NCBI GenBank assembly: GCA_944325505.1
Contig: CALVAJ010000001.1
Coordinates: forward strand, 186,001 to 250,000
Source of the DNA: an uncultured Bacteroidales bacterium
GTDB taxonomy: Bacteria; Bacteroidota; Bacteroidia; Bacteroidales; UBA932
DNA: 64,000 nucleotides
Direction of reading: 5' to 3'
Part shown: one piece after another, positions 9,844-19,150 of the stretch
How positions within the stretch are numbered: the stretch's first letter is position 1
Layout of the letters: each line of letters begins with the position of its first letter
Program-made: the position numbers and the translations under genes
The notes under the pieces: generated by a model
Database searches by the model: none
What the model saw: only the letters and a program-made list of their open reading frames with translations
What the model was told of the DNA's origin: nothing

Positions 9844-10866
9844 CTATCTCATGAGGAATGGATACCTTTCCGTATGCTTGAGCGCTATGCATGTTCCTCT
9901 GGCTACTGCTTTCAGCGGGTCTTCGGCAACATGGAACGGAATATTGACCTTTTCGCTGAGCCTCTTGTCCAGTCCTCTGAGCAGCGAGCCTCCTCCGGAA
10001 AGGAAAATGCCGCTTTCCACGATATCGGAATACAGTTCCGGAGGTGTCTGCTCGAGTACATGAAGAATGGCTGACTCGATTTTCGCTATCGACTTGTCCA
10101 GACAATGCGCGATTTCCTGATATGTGATAGTCGCTACTACAGGATGTGCTGTCATGAGGTTTGGACCCTTGACCACACAAGGCTCCGGTTCGTCATCCAG
10201 ATTTGGTATCACGGCCCCTACGGCGATCTTCAGCTTTTCGGCGGTAGGTTCCCCCACCTTGATGTTGTGCTGCTGCTTGAGGTAATACTGGATGTCGCTG
10301 GTAAAGACGTCTCCGGCTACCCTCACGCTGTTCTGCTGGACTATTCCTCCCAGGGAGATGACGGCTATTTCCGTCGTACCTCCTCCGATATCCACCACCA
10401 TGCTTCCTTTCGGAGCTTCCACATCCAGACCGATTCCGAGGGCGGCGGCCATCGGCTCGAATATCAGGTAGACATCGCGTCCCCCGGCATGTTCGGTGGA
10501 ATCGCGCACTGCCCTTATCTCCACTTCAGTACTGCCGGACGGAATCCCGACCACGACTTTCAGGTTCGGAGTGAAAAGCGACCTGCGCTTGCTGTTGACC
10601 TTCTTTATGAAACCTCTGATCATAAGTTCTGCCGCGTTGAAATCGGCTATCACTCCGTCGCGCAGCGGCCTCACTGTCTTGATTCCGGGGTTTTCCCTGT
10701 CCTGTATGAGTTTTGCCTGGTGTCCAAGGGCAATCGGTTTTCCTGAATTGTTGTCCAAAGCCACTATGCTCGGCTCGTCCAGGACGATCTGGTCGTTCTG
10801 GAAAATGACTGTGTTCGCCGTGCCGAGATCAATGGCCAGTTCCTGGGTCAAAAAAGAGAATCCCAT
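9844..10866 (-). CDS. mreB: Actin-like rod-shape protein MreB
   Basis: Cytoplasmic filament that organises side-wall synthesis. The 340-residue protein has all the actin-fold phosphate loops: AIDLGTANTVIF at the start, VVDIGGGTTEIAVIS in the middle and SGGGSLLRGLDKRL near the end. Length is normal. It is the first gene of a five-gene operon (mreB, mreC, mreD, mrdA, rodA) driven from the divergent promoter region shared with ispD. Confidence 0.97.
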   Translation of the reverse strand: MGFSFLTQELAIDLGTANTVIFQNDQIVLDEPSIVALDNNSGKPIALGHQAKLIQDRENPGIKTVRPLRDGVIADFNAAELMIRGFIKKVNSKRRSLFTPNLKVVVGIPSGSTEVEIRAVRDSTEHAGGRDVYLIFEPMAAALGIGLDVEAPKGSMVVDIGGGTTEIAVISLGGIVQQNSVRVAGDVFTSDIQYYLKQQHNIKVGEPTAEKLKIAVGAVIPNLDDEPEPCVVKGPNLMTAHPVVATITYQEIAHCLDKSIAKIESAILHVLEQTPPELYSDIVESGIFLSGGGSLLRGLDKRLSEKVNIPFHVAEDPLKAVARGTCIALKHTERYPFLMR

Positions 10867-10915
10867 CTGTACTATACGTTATAACGTTATATTTCTGTCT
10901 AAAACACCTGAACCG

Positions 10916-10923
10916 CAAAATTA
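10916..10923 (-). promoter_or_regulatory. -7 promoter element of the mreB operon
   Basis: Minus-strand TAATTTTG, 50 bases ahead of mreB, with only 12 bases between it and the opposing -7 box of ispD. Confidence 0.65.
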
Positions 10924-10935
10924 CGAAAAAAAAGT

Positions 10936-10943
10936 TAATTTTG
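10936..10943 (+). promoter_or_regulatory. -7 promoter element of ispD
   Basis: TAATTTTG on the plus strand, 32 bases before the ispD ATG. It faces away from the mreB box at 10916-10923, so RNA polymerase can hardly occupy both promoters at once. Confidence 0.65.
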
Positions 10944-10975
10944 CGGTAATACATACATATAAATAAAATTGCCTG

Positions 10976-11680
10976 ATGGGTCGGTCCAAATATTTGATTG
11001 TGACGGCAGGAGGATCGGGAACACGCATGGGGGCGCCTGTGCCCAAGCAGTTCATGCTCCTGAACGGGAAGCCCGTGCTCCAGATGACAATGGAAAGATT
11101 CCTTGATGCCGTACCGGACATAAGGATAATTACGGTATTGCCTGCATCGTCGGTGCAGATGTGGAAGGATCTCTGCTACGGGAACAACTTTACCCCTCGC
11201 CAGTCCATTGTCGAGGGAGGCTTTACCCGCTTCCATTCGGTCCGCAACGGTCTTGAGAGAGTGCCGGACGGTGCACTGGTGGCCATACATGACGGGGTCC
11301 GCCCGCTGGTTTCTCCGGAATTCATCGCATCTGCTTTCAGCATGGCTGAAGAAGTGCCTGCGGTAGTGCCTGCCATGCCGTGTACCGATACGTTGAGGCC
11401 GATAGTCGGAATGCCGGACGGGACCCTTTCGAGGACCGGTGATCCAGGTGTGGACCGCAGCAGGGTCTTTGCCGTACAGACCCCCCAGATATTCTGGTCC
11501 GAAGTCATCAGGGATGCATACCGGCAGGCATATGACATGTCATTTACCGATGACGCTTCGGTAGCTGAAAAAAAAGGAGTGGAAGTCCGATATGTCTATG
11601 GCCAGAAGGCCAACATAAAACTTACCACTCCGGATGATATGATGCTTGCAGAGGCTCTCTGCAGGGTGTTGCACTACTGA
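10976..11680 (+). CDS. ispD: 2-C-methyl-D-erythritol 4-phosphate cytidylyltransferase
   Basis: Third step of the MEP isoprenoid pathway: CTP + MEP to CDP-ME. The 234-residue protein has the CTP-binding TAGGSGTRMG at 10-19 with downstream PVPKQF, the GG-TR-SVRNGL segment, HDGVRP, QTPQIF, FTDDAS and NIKLTTPDD, all in family order. Isoprenoids made here feed undecaprenyl phosphate for cell-wall synthesis. It is transcribed divergently from mreB, and its stop overlaps the 3' end of the Lrp gene by seven bases. Confidence 0.96.
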   Translation: MGRSKYLIVTAGGSGTRMGAPVPKQFMLLNGKPVLQMTMERFLDAVPDIRIITVLPASSVQMWKDLCYGNNFTPRQSIVEGGFTRFHSVRNGLERVPDGALVAIHDGVRPLVSPEFIASAFSMAEEVPAVVPAMPCTDTLRPIVGMPDGTLSRTGDPGVDRSRVFAVQTPQIFWSEVIRDAYRQAYDMSFTDDASVAEKKGVEVRYVYGQKANIKLTTPDDMMLAEALCRVLHY

Positions 11681-12186
11681 TTTTCCCTTTTCTTTACATT
11701 GGCGGAAAAACTCGTGTTCTGGTATTCCTTTACCCATACCTGACGCTCTATGGCCTGGTCAAGGGAAATCTGGGTCTCGGTTGACTGTACATAAGGGATT
11801 TTCTGTATGGTGTTCACCAGGATTTCCATAAGGTGGTCATGGTTGAAACAGAATATTTTCAGCAGAAGCGCATACTTTCCTGTGACGAAGTGGCATTCCA
11901 CTATCTCTGAAATTTTTTTGAATGCCTCGATTACTTCAGGATATTTGTTGGCCTCTGATAGCGAGACGCTTATGAATGCGCACACGTTCAGCCCGAGCGC
12001 CTGTGGCTTGACAAGCAGCCTGGAACCCGTAATGACGCCGTTCGCTTCCAGTCTTTTCACCCTTTGGTGAATCGCCGCTCCTGATACTCCGCACTCCCTG
12101 GCTATCTCCAGAAACGGCATGCGTGCATTCTTTACCAGAAAGGAAAGTATTTTCTGGTCAATCTGGTCGATGTGGTATGAAGGCAT
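11674..12186 (-). CDS. Lrp/AsnC-family transcriptional regulator
   Basis: 170 residues. The N-terminal winged HTH reads IARECGVSGAAIHQRVKRLEANGVI at about 27-51 (given here as a span). It is followed by the AsnC/RAM ligand-binding domain with ECHFVTGKYALLL. Such proteins bind DNA as octamers and respond to amino acids, often leucine or asparagine. A short extension after the RAM domain (about 150-170) is polar. The gene is convergent with ispD, and the stop codons overlap. Confidence 0.93.
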   Translation of the reverse strand: MPSYHIDQIDQKILSFLVKNARMPFLEIARECGVSGAAIHQRVKRLEANGVITGSRLLVKPQALGLNVCAFISVSLSEANKYPEVIEAFKKISEIVECHFVTGKYALLLKIFCFNHDHLMEILVNTIQKIPYVQSTETQISLDQAIERQVWVKEYQNTSFSANVKKRENQ

Positions 12187-12281
12187 ATTTCTTATATTTA
12201 TTTAACATTATCTCTGCGAAGGTAGATAAAATTTATAATTATATCAATAAATAATGTTAAAAATTATAAATTATAATATGG

Positions 12282-14585
12282 CTACTTCTTTCTTGCCTTC
12301 CTCCCCGTCGGTTTTGCAGACGAGACGATTTCCTTGCAGCCGTCTTCGGTCAGTGAGGCGGCGTCCGTGCCTTTCGGTATCCTGTAGTTCTGTCCGGCGT
12401 ATCTGATGTACGGGCCGTAGTTCCCGTCAATGACCTGGATGCCGCTTTGAGGAAAATCCAGCAGGACCGTTTTGGCAGGCTTGTTCCCGGCCTGGCAGAT
12501 AAGGCCGATGCATGTCTCGAGGTCCACTTTTGCCGGGTCGGTCCCGCGGGGCAGGGAAATGTTCCTGTCCCCGTATTTCATATACGGTCCGAAACGTCCT
12601 TTGGTGCATATGATATCTATGCCGTTGTACTGGCCGACTGTCTTTGGGAGTTCGAAAAGCCTGAGCGCTTCTTCCAGAGTGATGCTTTCGATAAGCTGAC
12701 CCGGTCCCAGGCTTGCAAACTGCCTGTCGTCCCCTTCCCCTTTCTGTACATAAGGTCCGTATTGTCCGTATTTTGCCACAATAGGCTTCCCGTCATGCGG
12801 ATCTGTGCCGAGGTCTCTGCTTACATGGCTGTATTTGTGGTCATTGAGCACCGTTTCCACCTGTTTGTGGAACGGGGCATAGAATGATGCGATGAGCTCG
12901 TTCCATATCATGTGGCCTTCCGCTACCTGATCGAAATCCTTTTCAACGTCAGCGGTGAAACCGTAGTCGAGGATTCTCCCGAAATTGTCCACGAGGTAGT
13001 CCGTCACTATCATTCCTATTTCCTGAGGAAGAAGCCTGCCTTTCCCCGCTCCGACCGTCTCTGTCTTTTTGACCTGTCTTATGGTCCCGTTTTCCAGAAG
13101 CAGGTTGGTGACCGGTATTTTCTCGCCTTCCTTGTCTCCTTTTACTATATAGCCGCGGCCTTTGGTCAGAGTCGAGATGGTAGGGGCATAGGTCGACGGC
13201 CTTCCGATGCCCAGTTCCTCGAGCTTCTTGACAAGAGTCGCCTCGGAATACCTCATCGGAGGCGCAGTGAACTTGCACTCCGCGCTCAGGCCCCTTTCTT
13301 CCATTATGTCTCCCGTATGGAGCTCCGGCAGTATTACCTCGTCTTCATCCTGAGGCTCGTCGGAACTCTCCATGTAAAGCTTGAGGAAGCCGTCGAAAAG
13401 TACTTCGGTGGCCTGTATGGAGAACAGTTCGGAACCTCTGTCGTATCCTACCTTTATATCCGTCTTCATGACTTTTGCATCGGCCATCTGTGACGCTACG
13501 GTCCTCTTCCATATCAGTTCATAGAGCTTTTTCTCCTGAGGCGTGCCGTCGATTTCCGTATTCACGATGTATGTAGGACGGATGGCTTCATGGGCTTCCT
13601 GCGCTCCCTTGGCCTTTGTCTTATATTGTCTGGTCCTGGAGTACTCTTCGCCGAAATTGTCGCATATGAAGCTTTTTGCCGTACCCAATGCCAGAGAAGA
13701 AAGGTTGGTGGAGTCGGTTCTCATGTAGGTGATGAAACCGGCTTCGTAGAGTTTCTGGGCAATGCTCATCGTCTGGCTTACCGAGAATCTGAGTTTTCTT
13801 GCTGCCTCCTGCTGGAGCGATGATGTAGTGAACGGCGGCGCCGGGACCTTTACCCCTTCTTTCTTTTCTATGCTTCTGATTGAAAAAGAGGCACCCGTGC
13901 ATCTTTTAAGGAATGCTTCCGCACTTTCCAGGTCCGGGAATCTGGTGTCGAGGACAGCCTTGACAGAGACCCCTTCCGGAGTCCCTTCCGGATGGAAGAC
14001 AGCCTCTACCTTGTAATACTGTTCTTTTTTGAAGCCGATTATTTCCCGCTCCCTGTCTACGACCAGCCTCAGAGCTACCGACTGCACCCTTCCGGCGGAA
14101 AGCTTGGGCTGTATCTTTTTCCACAGGATAGGCGACAGCTCGAATCCGACAAGCCTGTCCAGAACCCTGCGGGCCTGCTGGGCGTCGACGAGATTCATGT
14201 CTATGTCCCTCGGATTTTCAATGGCGTGCAGGATTGCATCCTTGGTTATTTCATGGAAGACTATCCTGCGGGTGTTTTCTTTTTTCAGCCCCAGGGTCTC
14301 GTACAGATGCCAGGAGATTGCTTCTCCTTCCCGGTCCTCATCGGATGCCAGCCAGACTGTCTTTGCTCCTTTTGCGGCTTTTTTAAGCTCCGCCACTATT
14401 TTCCTTTTGTCTGAAGGAATTTCGTATTCGGGCTTGAAGCCCTGTCCGACATCGATGCTCAGAGAGTTGTCCTTAAGGTCTCTGATATGTCCGAAACTCG
14501 ATTTTACTATATAGTCCTTTCCGAGGAATTTCTGGATTGTCCCGGCTTTGGCCGGAGACTCGACGATTACAAGGTTCTCTTCCAT
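12282..14585 (-). CDS. topA: DNA topoisomerase I
   Basis: Relaxes negative supercoils by a type IA single-strand passage. The protein is 767 residues from the ATG at 14585; a longer frame from a TTG at 14693 adds 36 residues that do not resemble the family. The TOPRIM domain has VIVES (E9) and the DEDREGE acid triad at 82-88. The catalytic tyrosine is Y287 in ITYMRTDS. Instead of four-Cys zinc fingers, the C-terminus carries repeated FGPY-type Topo_C_Rpt motifs (YGPYVQKG, FGPYMKYG, YGPYIRY) and a basic tail ending GRKARKK. This is typical of Bacteroidota. Confidence 0.95.
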   Translation of the reverse strand: MEENLVIVESPAKAGTIQKFLGKDYIVKSSFGHIRDLKDNSLSIDVGQGFKPEYEIPSDKRKIVAELKKAAKGAKTVWLASDEDREGEAISWHLYETLGLKKENTRRIVFHEITKDAILHAIENPRDIDMNLVDAQQARRVLDRLVGFELSPILWKKIQPKLSAGRVQSVALRLVVDREREIIGFKKEQYYKVEAVFHPEGTPEGVSVKAVLDTRFPDLESAEAFLKRCTGASFSIRSIEKKEGVKVPAPPFTTSSLQQEAARKLRFSVSQTMSIAQKLYEAGFITYMRTDSTNLSSLALGTAKSFICDNFGEEYSRTRQYKTKAKGAQEAHEAIRPTYIVNTEIDGTPQEKKLYELIWKRTVASQMADAKVMKTDIKVGYDRGSELFSIQATEVLFDGFLKLYMESSDEPQDEDEVILPELHTGDIMEERGLSAECKFTAPPMRYSEATLVKKLEELGIGRPSTYAPTISTLTKGRGYIVKGDKEGEKIPVTNLLLENGTIRQVKKTETVGAGKGRLLPQEIGMIVTDYLVDNFGRILDYGFTADVEKDFDQVAEGHMIWNELIASFYAPFHKQVETVLNDHKYSHVSRDLGTDPHDGKPIVAKYGQYGPYVQKGEGDDRQFASLGPGQLIESITLEEALRLFELPKTVGQYNGIDIICTKGRFGPYMKYGDRNISLPRGTDPAKVDLETCIGLICQAGNKPAKTVLLDFPQSGIQVIDGNYGPYIRYAGQNYRIPKGTDAASLTEDGCKEIVSSAKPTGRKARKK

Positions 14586-14703
14586 CAAAATTTCTGGTTT
14601 TATGTCAATCCCGGCAGAGTCTTTCTGTGTCAATAAGATGACCTTTCCCGGTTTCGGAGTGCAAAGTAAGGAACAAACAGGGTAATTTTCCAAATTTTAT
14701 CAG

Positions 14704-14719
14704 TATTTTTGTACCTTTG
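14704..14719 (+). promoter_or_regulatory. Two overlapping -7 elements for the PBP1A gene
   Basis: TATTTTTG (14704-14711) is followed directly by TACCTTTG (14712-14719), both TAnnTTTG. The ATG is at 14736, so the leader would be roughly 10-20 nt depending on which box is used. Confidence 0.6.
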
Positions 14720-14735
14720 TATTAATCGCAGGTAT

Positions 14736-17105
14736 ATGACTGAAAAGACAAAAAAAAGGATAACCAAGTGGTTCTGGATTATTTTTACATTGCCTATCGT
14801 ATTGGTTGTCTTGATGTTGCTTCTTGTCTGGGCATTTGCTGACATTCCTTCTTTCGAGGAACTGGAGAATCCGGAGAGCAAGCTTGCAACACAGGTGATT
14901 GCCGAAGACGGAGAAATCCTTACGACTTTCCATATAGAAAACCGTTCATATGTGAGCTATGACGAGCTGTCCCCGTATCTGGTCGAAGCGGCCATAGCTA
15001 CTGAGGATGTGCGGTTTTATGAACATTCCGGCATAGACTTCATAAGTCTCGGCAGGGTGTTTTTCAAGACCCTGCTCATGAGCGATTCGAGTCAGGGAGG
15101 CGGAAGTACGATAACCCAGCAGCTGGCAAAGACCCTTTATCCGAGGGCGGACGTGAAGAGCAGGTTTCCCGGGGTCTATCAGGCGAGGATGGTGTGGATA
15201 AAGCTCAAGGAATGGATAACGGCCGTGAAGCTCGAAAGGAACTACACCAAGGAAGAGATCATGGACATGTACATGAATGCCATATTCTTCGGGAGCAACG
15301 CATACGGAATCAAGGCCGCCGCGCAGACGTTTTTCGCCAAGAACCCATCCGACCTTACGATAGAGGAAAGCGCGATGCTGGTGGGAATGGTGAACAAGCC
15401 TACCCGTTACAACCCGGCGCTGAATCCCGACAAGGCTCTTGTACGGCGTAATTTCGTAATCGGCCAGATGGAAAAGGCGGGATTCCTGACCGCAGCCCAG
15501 AGGGATTCCGTTTCGCTGATACCGATTACACTGTCATATCAGGTACAGGACCACAACGCAGGCATCGCCCCGTACTTCCGTGACATGCTGAGGAGGACCA
15601 TGAATGCCGGAAAGCCGGAACGGTCCCGTTATGCACAGTATGAGGATTTCGTGGCGGATTCGCTCCAGTGGGCCGATGACCCTTTCTACGGATGGCTGAA
15701 CAAGAATACCAAGCCGGACGGCAGCAGATACAACCTCGACAAGGACGGGCTCAGGATATATACGACCATCAACTACAGGATGCAGCAGTATGCGGAAGAG
15801 GCCGTGGCCGAGCATCTCGGACAGGATCTGCAGAAGAATTTCTGGAGAGACCTTGCCGGCAAGAGGAACAAGCCTTTCTCCAATGATATCGACCGGGCGA
15901 CCATCGACCGCCTGATGTCCCAGGCCCGGAGATGGAGCGACCGCTACAGGATTATGAAGGCCCGCGGCGCTTCTGAAAGCGAAATCAGGAAGAGTTTCGG
16001 CGAGAAAGTGAAGATGAGGGTGTTCTCATGGAACGGCAAAGGGTATATAGATACGCTGATGACTCCGGATGATTCCATATTATATTATAAGGCGCATCTC
16101 AGGGCCGCATTCATGGCCATCGAGCCTCAGACAGGCCATGTCAAGGCTTATGTAGGCGGGCCTGAGTACAGATATTTCAAGTATGACAATGTCCGTCAGG
16201 GCAAACGCCAGGTGGGATCTACCATCAAGCCGTTCCTCTACACGCTGGCCATGCAGGAAGGCATGTCGCCTTGCGACAAGGTGGTGAATGTCCCCCAGAC
16301 TTTCATTGTCGGAAACGATACCTGGACGCCTCAGAGTACCGACAGCGACGAGTGGATAGGGCAGACAGTGACCCTGAAATGGGGCCTTACGAAAAGCAGC
16401 AACAACATTTCAGCCTATCTCATGAAGCAGTTCGGACCGCATGCAATGGCGGAAATGATGCGTAAGATGGGAATCGGGAGCTATATCGAAGAGGTGCCTT
16501 CCCTGTGTGTGGGACCGGCAGACCTTACGCTTTATGAAATGGTTTCCGCCTATAATACTTTCCCGTCGCAGGGGGTTTACGTGTATCCGATATTCGTAAC
16601 GAGGATAGAAGACAGCATGGGTAACGTCCTTGCGGATTTCAATGTCAGGAAGAGGGAAGCGATAAGCGAGCAGACTGCATATCTGATGGCCAATCTGATG
16701 CAGGGAGTGGTGCAGAGCGGAACCGGACGCAGGCTTATATGGAAGTACGGGCTGAAGGGCGAGATAGCCGGGAAGACAGGAACTACCAATGACCAGTCTG
16801 ACGGATGGTTCATTGGCTATACCCCTGCCATTACGGCAGGAGTATGGGTCGGGGCGGAAGACCGTCAGGTACATTTCGAGTCCCTTTCTCTCGGTCAGGG
16901 ATCCAATACGGCCCTCCCGATATGGGGCATATGGATGAAAAAGGTCCTTGAGGACGGAACCTTGGGAATCTCGGAATCGGACAGGTTCATCGCTCCTGCA
17001 GGAATGCATCTGAATCTGGACTGCGACGGCAGCGATGCCGATGCATCATCTGCATCGGCCGGGACCCGGACTGAAAAAGAAGCCGAAGACTATTTCTTCA
17101 ATTAA
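14736..17105 (+). CDS. Bifunctional peptidoglycan synthase (class A PBP, PBP1A-type)
   Basis: Polymerises and crosslinks peptidoglycan. The protein is 789 residues from the ATG at 14736; a TTG 27 bases upstream would lie inside the -7 boxes. It has one N-terminal TM helix (about 12-33). The GT51 glycosyltransferase domain has catalytic E90 in ATEDVRFYEHSGID and GGSTITQQLAK. The transpeptidase domain has S495-T-I-K498, SSN at 554-556 and K680-T-G682. An insertion of roughly 100 residues (about 370-450) splits the start of the transpeptidase domain. Inner membrane, periplasmic face. ddl follows directly. Confidence 0.95.
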   Translation: MTEKTKKRITKWFWIIFTLPIVLVVLMLLLVWAFADIPSFEELENPESKLATQVIAEDGEILTTFHIENRSYVSYDELSPYLVEAAIATEDVRFYEHSGIDFISLGRVFFKTLLMSDSSQGGGSTITQQLAKTLYPRADVKSRFPGVYQARMVWIKLKEWITAVKLERNYTKEEIMDMYMNAIFFGSNAYGIKAAAQTFFAKNPSDLTIEESAMLVGMVNKPTRYNPALNPDKALVRRNFVIGQMEKAGFLTAAQRDSVSLIPITLSYQVQDHNAGIAPYFRDMLRRTMNAGKPERSRYAQYEDFVADSLQWADDPFYGWLNKNTKPDGSRYNLDKDGLRIYTTINYRMQQYAEEAVAEHLGQDLQKNFWRDLAGKRNKPFSNDIDRATIDRLMSQARRWSDRYRIMKARGASESEIRKSFGEKVKMRVFSWNGKGYIDTLMTPDDSILYYKAHLRAAFMAIEPQTGHVKAYVGGPEYRYFKYDNVRQGKRQVGSTIKPFLYTLAMQEGMSPCDKVVNVPQTFIVGNDTWTPQSTDSDEWIGQTVTLKWGLTKSSNNISAYLMKQFGPHAMAEMMRKMGIGSYIEEVPSLCVGPADLTLYEMVSAYNTFPSQGVYVYPIFVTRIEDSMGNVLADFNVRKREAISEQTAYLMANLMQGVVQSGTGRRLIWKYGLKGEIAGKTGTTNDQSDGWFIGYTPAITAGVWVGAEDRQVHFESLSLGQGSNTALPIWGIWMKKVLEDGTLGISESDRFIAPAGMHLNLDCDGSDADASSASAGTRTEKEAEDYFFN

Positions 17106-17112
17106 CTATAAA

Positions 17113-18132
17113 ATGGAAACAAAATACCATAATATCGCTGTCATTTATGGCAGCGATTCTTCCGAATGGGAAGTTTCTTGCCGCAGCGGGGAGTTCGTAT
17201 CTTCGCGTATAGACGGCTCTCTGTATAATGTTTATGAGATTTTCGCCAGATTCGGCAAATGGCAGCTTGCCGCCTACAGGATGAAGGATTCCATGAGGGT
17301 TGCGCTTCCTGAACAGGACCGGCCCGAGGTGGACAAGACGGATTTTTCCGTATCGGTTTCCGGACGTAAGGTCAGGTTTGATTTTGCCTATCTCATGCAG
17401 CACGGGACTCCGGGGGAAAACGGACTGATGCAGGGTTATCTGGAGATGCTTTCTGTTCCCAAGAGCAGCTGCAGCGCATTTGTCTCTGCCATTACGTTCG
17501 ACAAGTTTTCATGCAAGGGGTATCTGCGGAATGTGGATTTCGTCAAATGCGCGGACGATGTCTTCATGAGAAAGGGAGATGACCGGGAGGCTTTTGAGAA
17601 AGAAGCGGTCCGCAGGCTCGGTTTTCCGATGTTCGTGAAACCTACGGACGGGGGATCGAGCTTCGGAGTCACAAAGGTAAAAAGACAGGAAGACCTTGCC
17701 GAAGCTGTCCGTCTGGCCTTTTCTGAAGGCAACACCATCCTGGCCGAGAAATACATAAAGGGAAGGGAACTTACATGCGCGGTTTATCCGGACGGCAAGG
17801 ACAATATTGCCCTTCCGGTGATAGAGATTCTTACCGAGCACGAGTTCTTTGATTATGATGCCAAGTACAATGGGGCCAGCAGGGAGGTCTGTCCGGCTGA
17901 AATATCTTCGGAACTCACTGCCAGGATCCAGGAAGCTTCAAGGAAAATTTATGAGAGGCTCGGGTGTTCGGGAGTGGTAAGGGTCGATTACATATTGGCT
18001 GAGGATGGTCTTTATTTCCTGGAGGTCAATACAATCCCAGGCATGACCAGTGCTTCTCTGGTCCCGAAAATGGTCAGGGCGGCCGGACTTGACATGGCGT
18101 CATTCCTGACGGATATCATAGAAAATTCATAG
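17113..18132 (+). CDS. ddl: D-alanine--D-alanine ligase
   Basis: ATP-grasp ligase that makes D-Ala-D-Ala for the peptidoglycan stem. The protein is 339 residues from the ATG at 17113; longer in-frame starts lie within the upstream gene. The N-terminal part has WEVSCRSG (for the usual EVS motif) and HGTPGENGLMQG at 97-108. The ATP-grasp domain shows FVKPTDGGSSFGV and the Mg-binding end FLEVNTIPGMTSASLVP. It starts seven bases after the PBP1A gene and six bases before prmC, so the three likely form an operon. Confidence 0.95.
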   Translation: METKYHNIAVIYGSDSSEWEVSCRSGEFVSSRIDGSLYNVYEIFARFGKWQLAAYRMKDSMRVALPEQDRPEVDKTDFSVSVSGRKVRFDFAYLMQHGTPGENGLMQGYLEMLSVPKSSCSAFVSAITFDKFSCKGYLRNVDFVKCADDVFMRKGDDREAFEKEAVRRLGFPMFVKPTDGGSSFGVTKVKRQEDLAEAVRLAFSEGNTILAEKYIKGRELTCAVYPDGKDNIALPVIEILTEHEFFDYDAKYNGASREVCPAEISSELTARIQEASRKIYERLGCSGVVRVDYILAEDGLYFLEVNTIPGMTSASLVPKMVRAAGLDMASFLTDIIENS

Positions 18133-18138
18133 ACGGTC

Positions 18139-19053
18139 ATGCTGCTGAAAGACTTTATTTCCGGATCGGTCAGGGGTCTGGAGCCGCTTTATGGACGTGA
18201 GGAAGCGAAATCGGTTGTCCTGATGCTGTGTGAAGCCTGTCTCGGGACAAAGAGCTATACCCATATAGTGAATCCGGAATATTCTATAGACATAAGCAGG
18301 CAGGCTGAACTGGATGCGGCCATGAAAAGGCTTGAGACCGGCGAGCCCGTGCAGTATGTTCTCGGGTATGCGGATTTTGCCGGATACAGGTTCAGGGTAA
18401 CTCCGTCTGTCCTTATCCCGAGGCCGGAAACCGAGCAGCTGTTCAGAATCGCAGGTGAAAGTGTGGCAAGACGGCTCCGGATGAAGAGTGCATTCGGCAG
18501 GAGCGGCGTGAAGGTGCTTGACCTGTGCACCGGTTCCGGCTGCCTTGCCTGGTCTCTGGCTCTTTCTTATCCGGATGCGAGGGTACTTGCCGCCGACATA
18601 TCGCAGGAAGCCCTTGATGTGGCTTCCGGACAGAATTTCAAATCTGAAATGAAGAAGAACGGAGCAGTGCGTCCCGAATTCACTCGGGCGGATGTCCTGG
18701 ATACCGATGCTGCAGGCCTGTCTGAACCAATGGCAAGATGGGGCGGCTTTGATGTCCTGGTGAGCAACCCTCCTTACGTGAGGGACTCTGAAAAGGCCCT
18801 CATGAGAAAGAATGTATGCGATTTTGAGCCTGGCATAGCCCTGTTCGTTCCCGATGCGGACCCTCTCGTATTCTACAGGGCGATAGCATTATGGGCCGGG
18901 AAGGCGCTTGTGGACGGCGGAGCCGGTTTTGTGGAGATTAACGAGGCTTTCGGCCCCGAGACAAGACAGGTTTTCCGGGAAGAAGGATTTCCGGATGCGG
19001 AGCTCGTCAAGGATTTTTGCGGCAAAAACCGCTTTGTCAGATTCACGAAATAG
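18139..19053 (+). CDS. prmC: Release factor glutamine methyltransferase
   Basis: Methylates the glutamine of the GGQ motif in peptide-release factors RF1/RF2 with S-adenosylmethionine. The 304-residue protein has the helical N-terminal domain containing EPVQYVLG, then IPRPETE, the SAM loop VLDLCTGSGCLAWSLA and the substrate motif NPPY at 210-213. Length is slightly above the usual 280, due to an insertion around residues 165-200. It is in line with ddl, 6 bases apart. Confidence 0.94.
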   Translation: MLLKDFISGSVRGLEPLYGREEAKSVVLMLCEACLGTKSYTHIVNPEYSIDISRQAELDAAMKRLETGEPVQYVLGYADFAGYRFRVTPSVLIPRPETEQLFRIAGESVARRLRMKSAFGRSGVKVLDLCTGSGCLAWSLALSYPDARVLAADISQEALDVASGQNFKSEMKKNGAVRPEFTRADVLDTDAAGLSEPMARWGGFDVLVSNPPYVRDSEKALMRKNVCDFEPGIALFVPDADPLVFYRAIALWAGKALVDGGAGFVEINEAFGPETRQVFREEGFPDAELVKDFCGKNRFVRFTK

Positions 19054-19150
19054 CCTTTGCGGAGTACCGGGGGCATTGTCGGCCTGATTAAACGTTTGTT
19101 TTTTCCGAACACGGATAATAATCTTTCTCTTTGCAGAAAATACTGTTGCT

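Noticed and set aside
12187..12281. A/T-rich inverted repeats between topA and the Lrp gene as a regulatory site
   Set aside because: The repeats are simple A/T palindromes with no G/C core and cannot be told from chance in such composition.
14586..14693. 36-residue N-terminal extension of topoisomerase I
   Set aside because: It would start at TTG and does not resemble the family; the ATG at 14585 gives the normal start MEENLVIVESPAKA.
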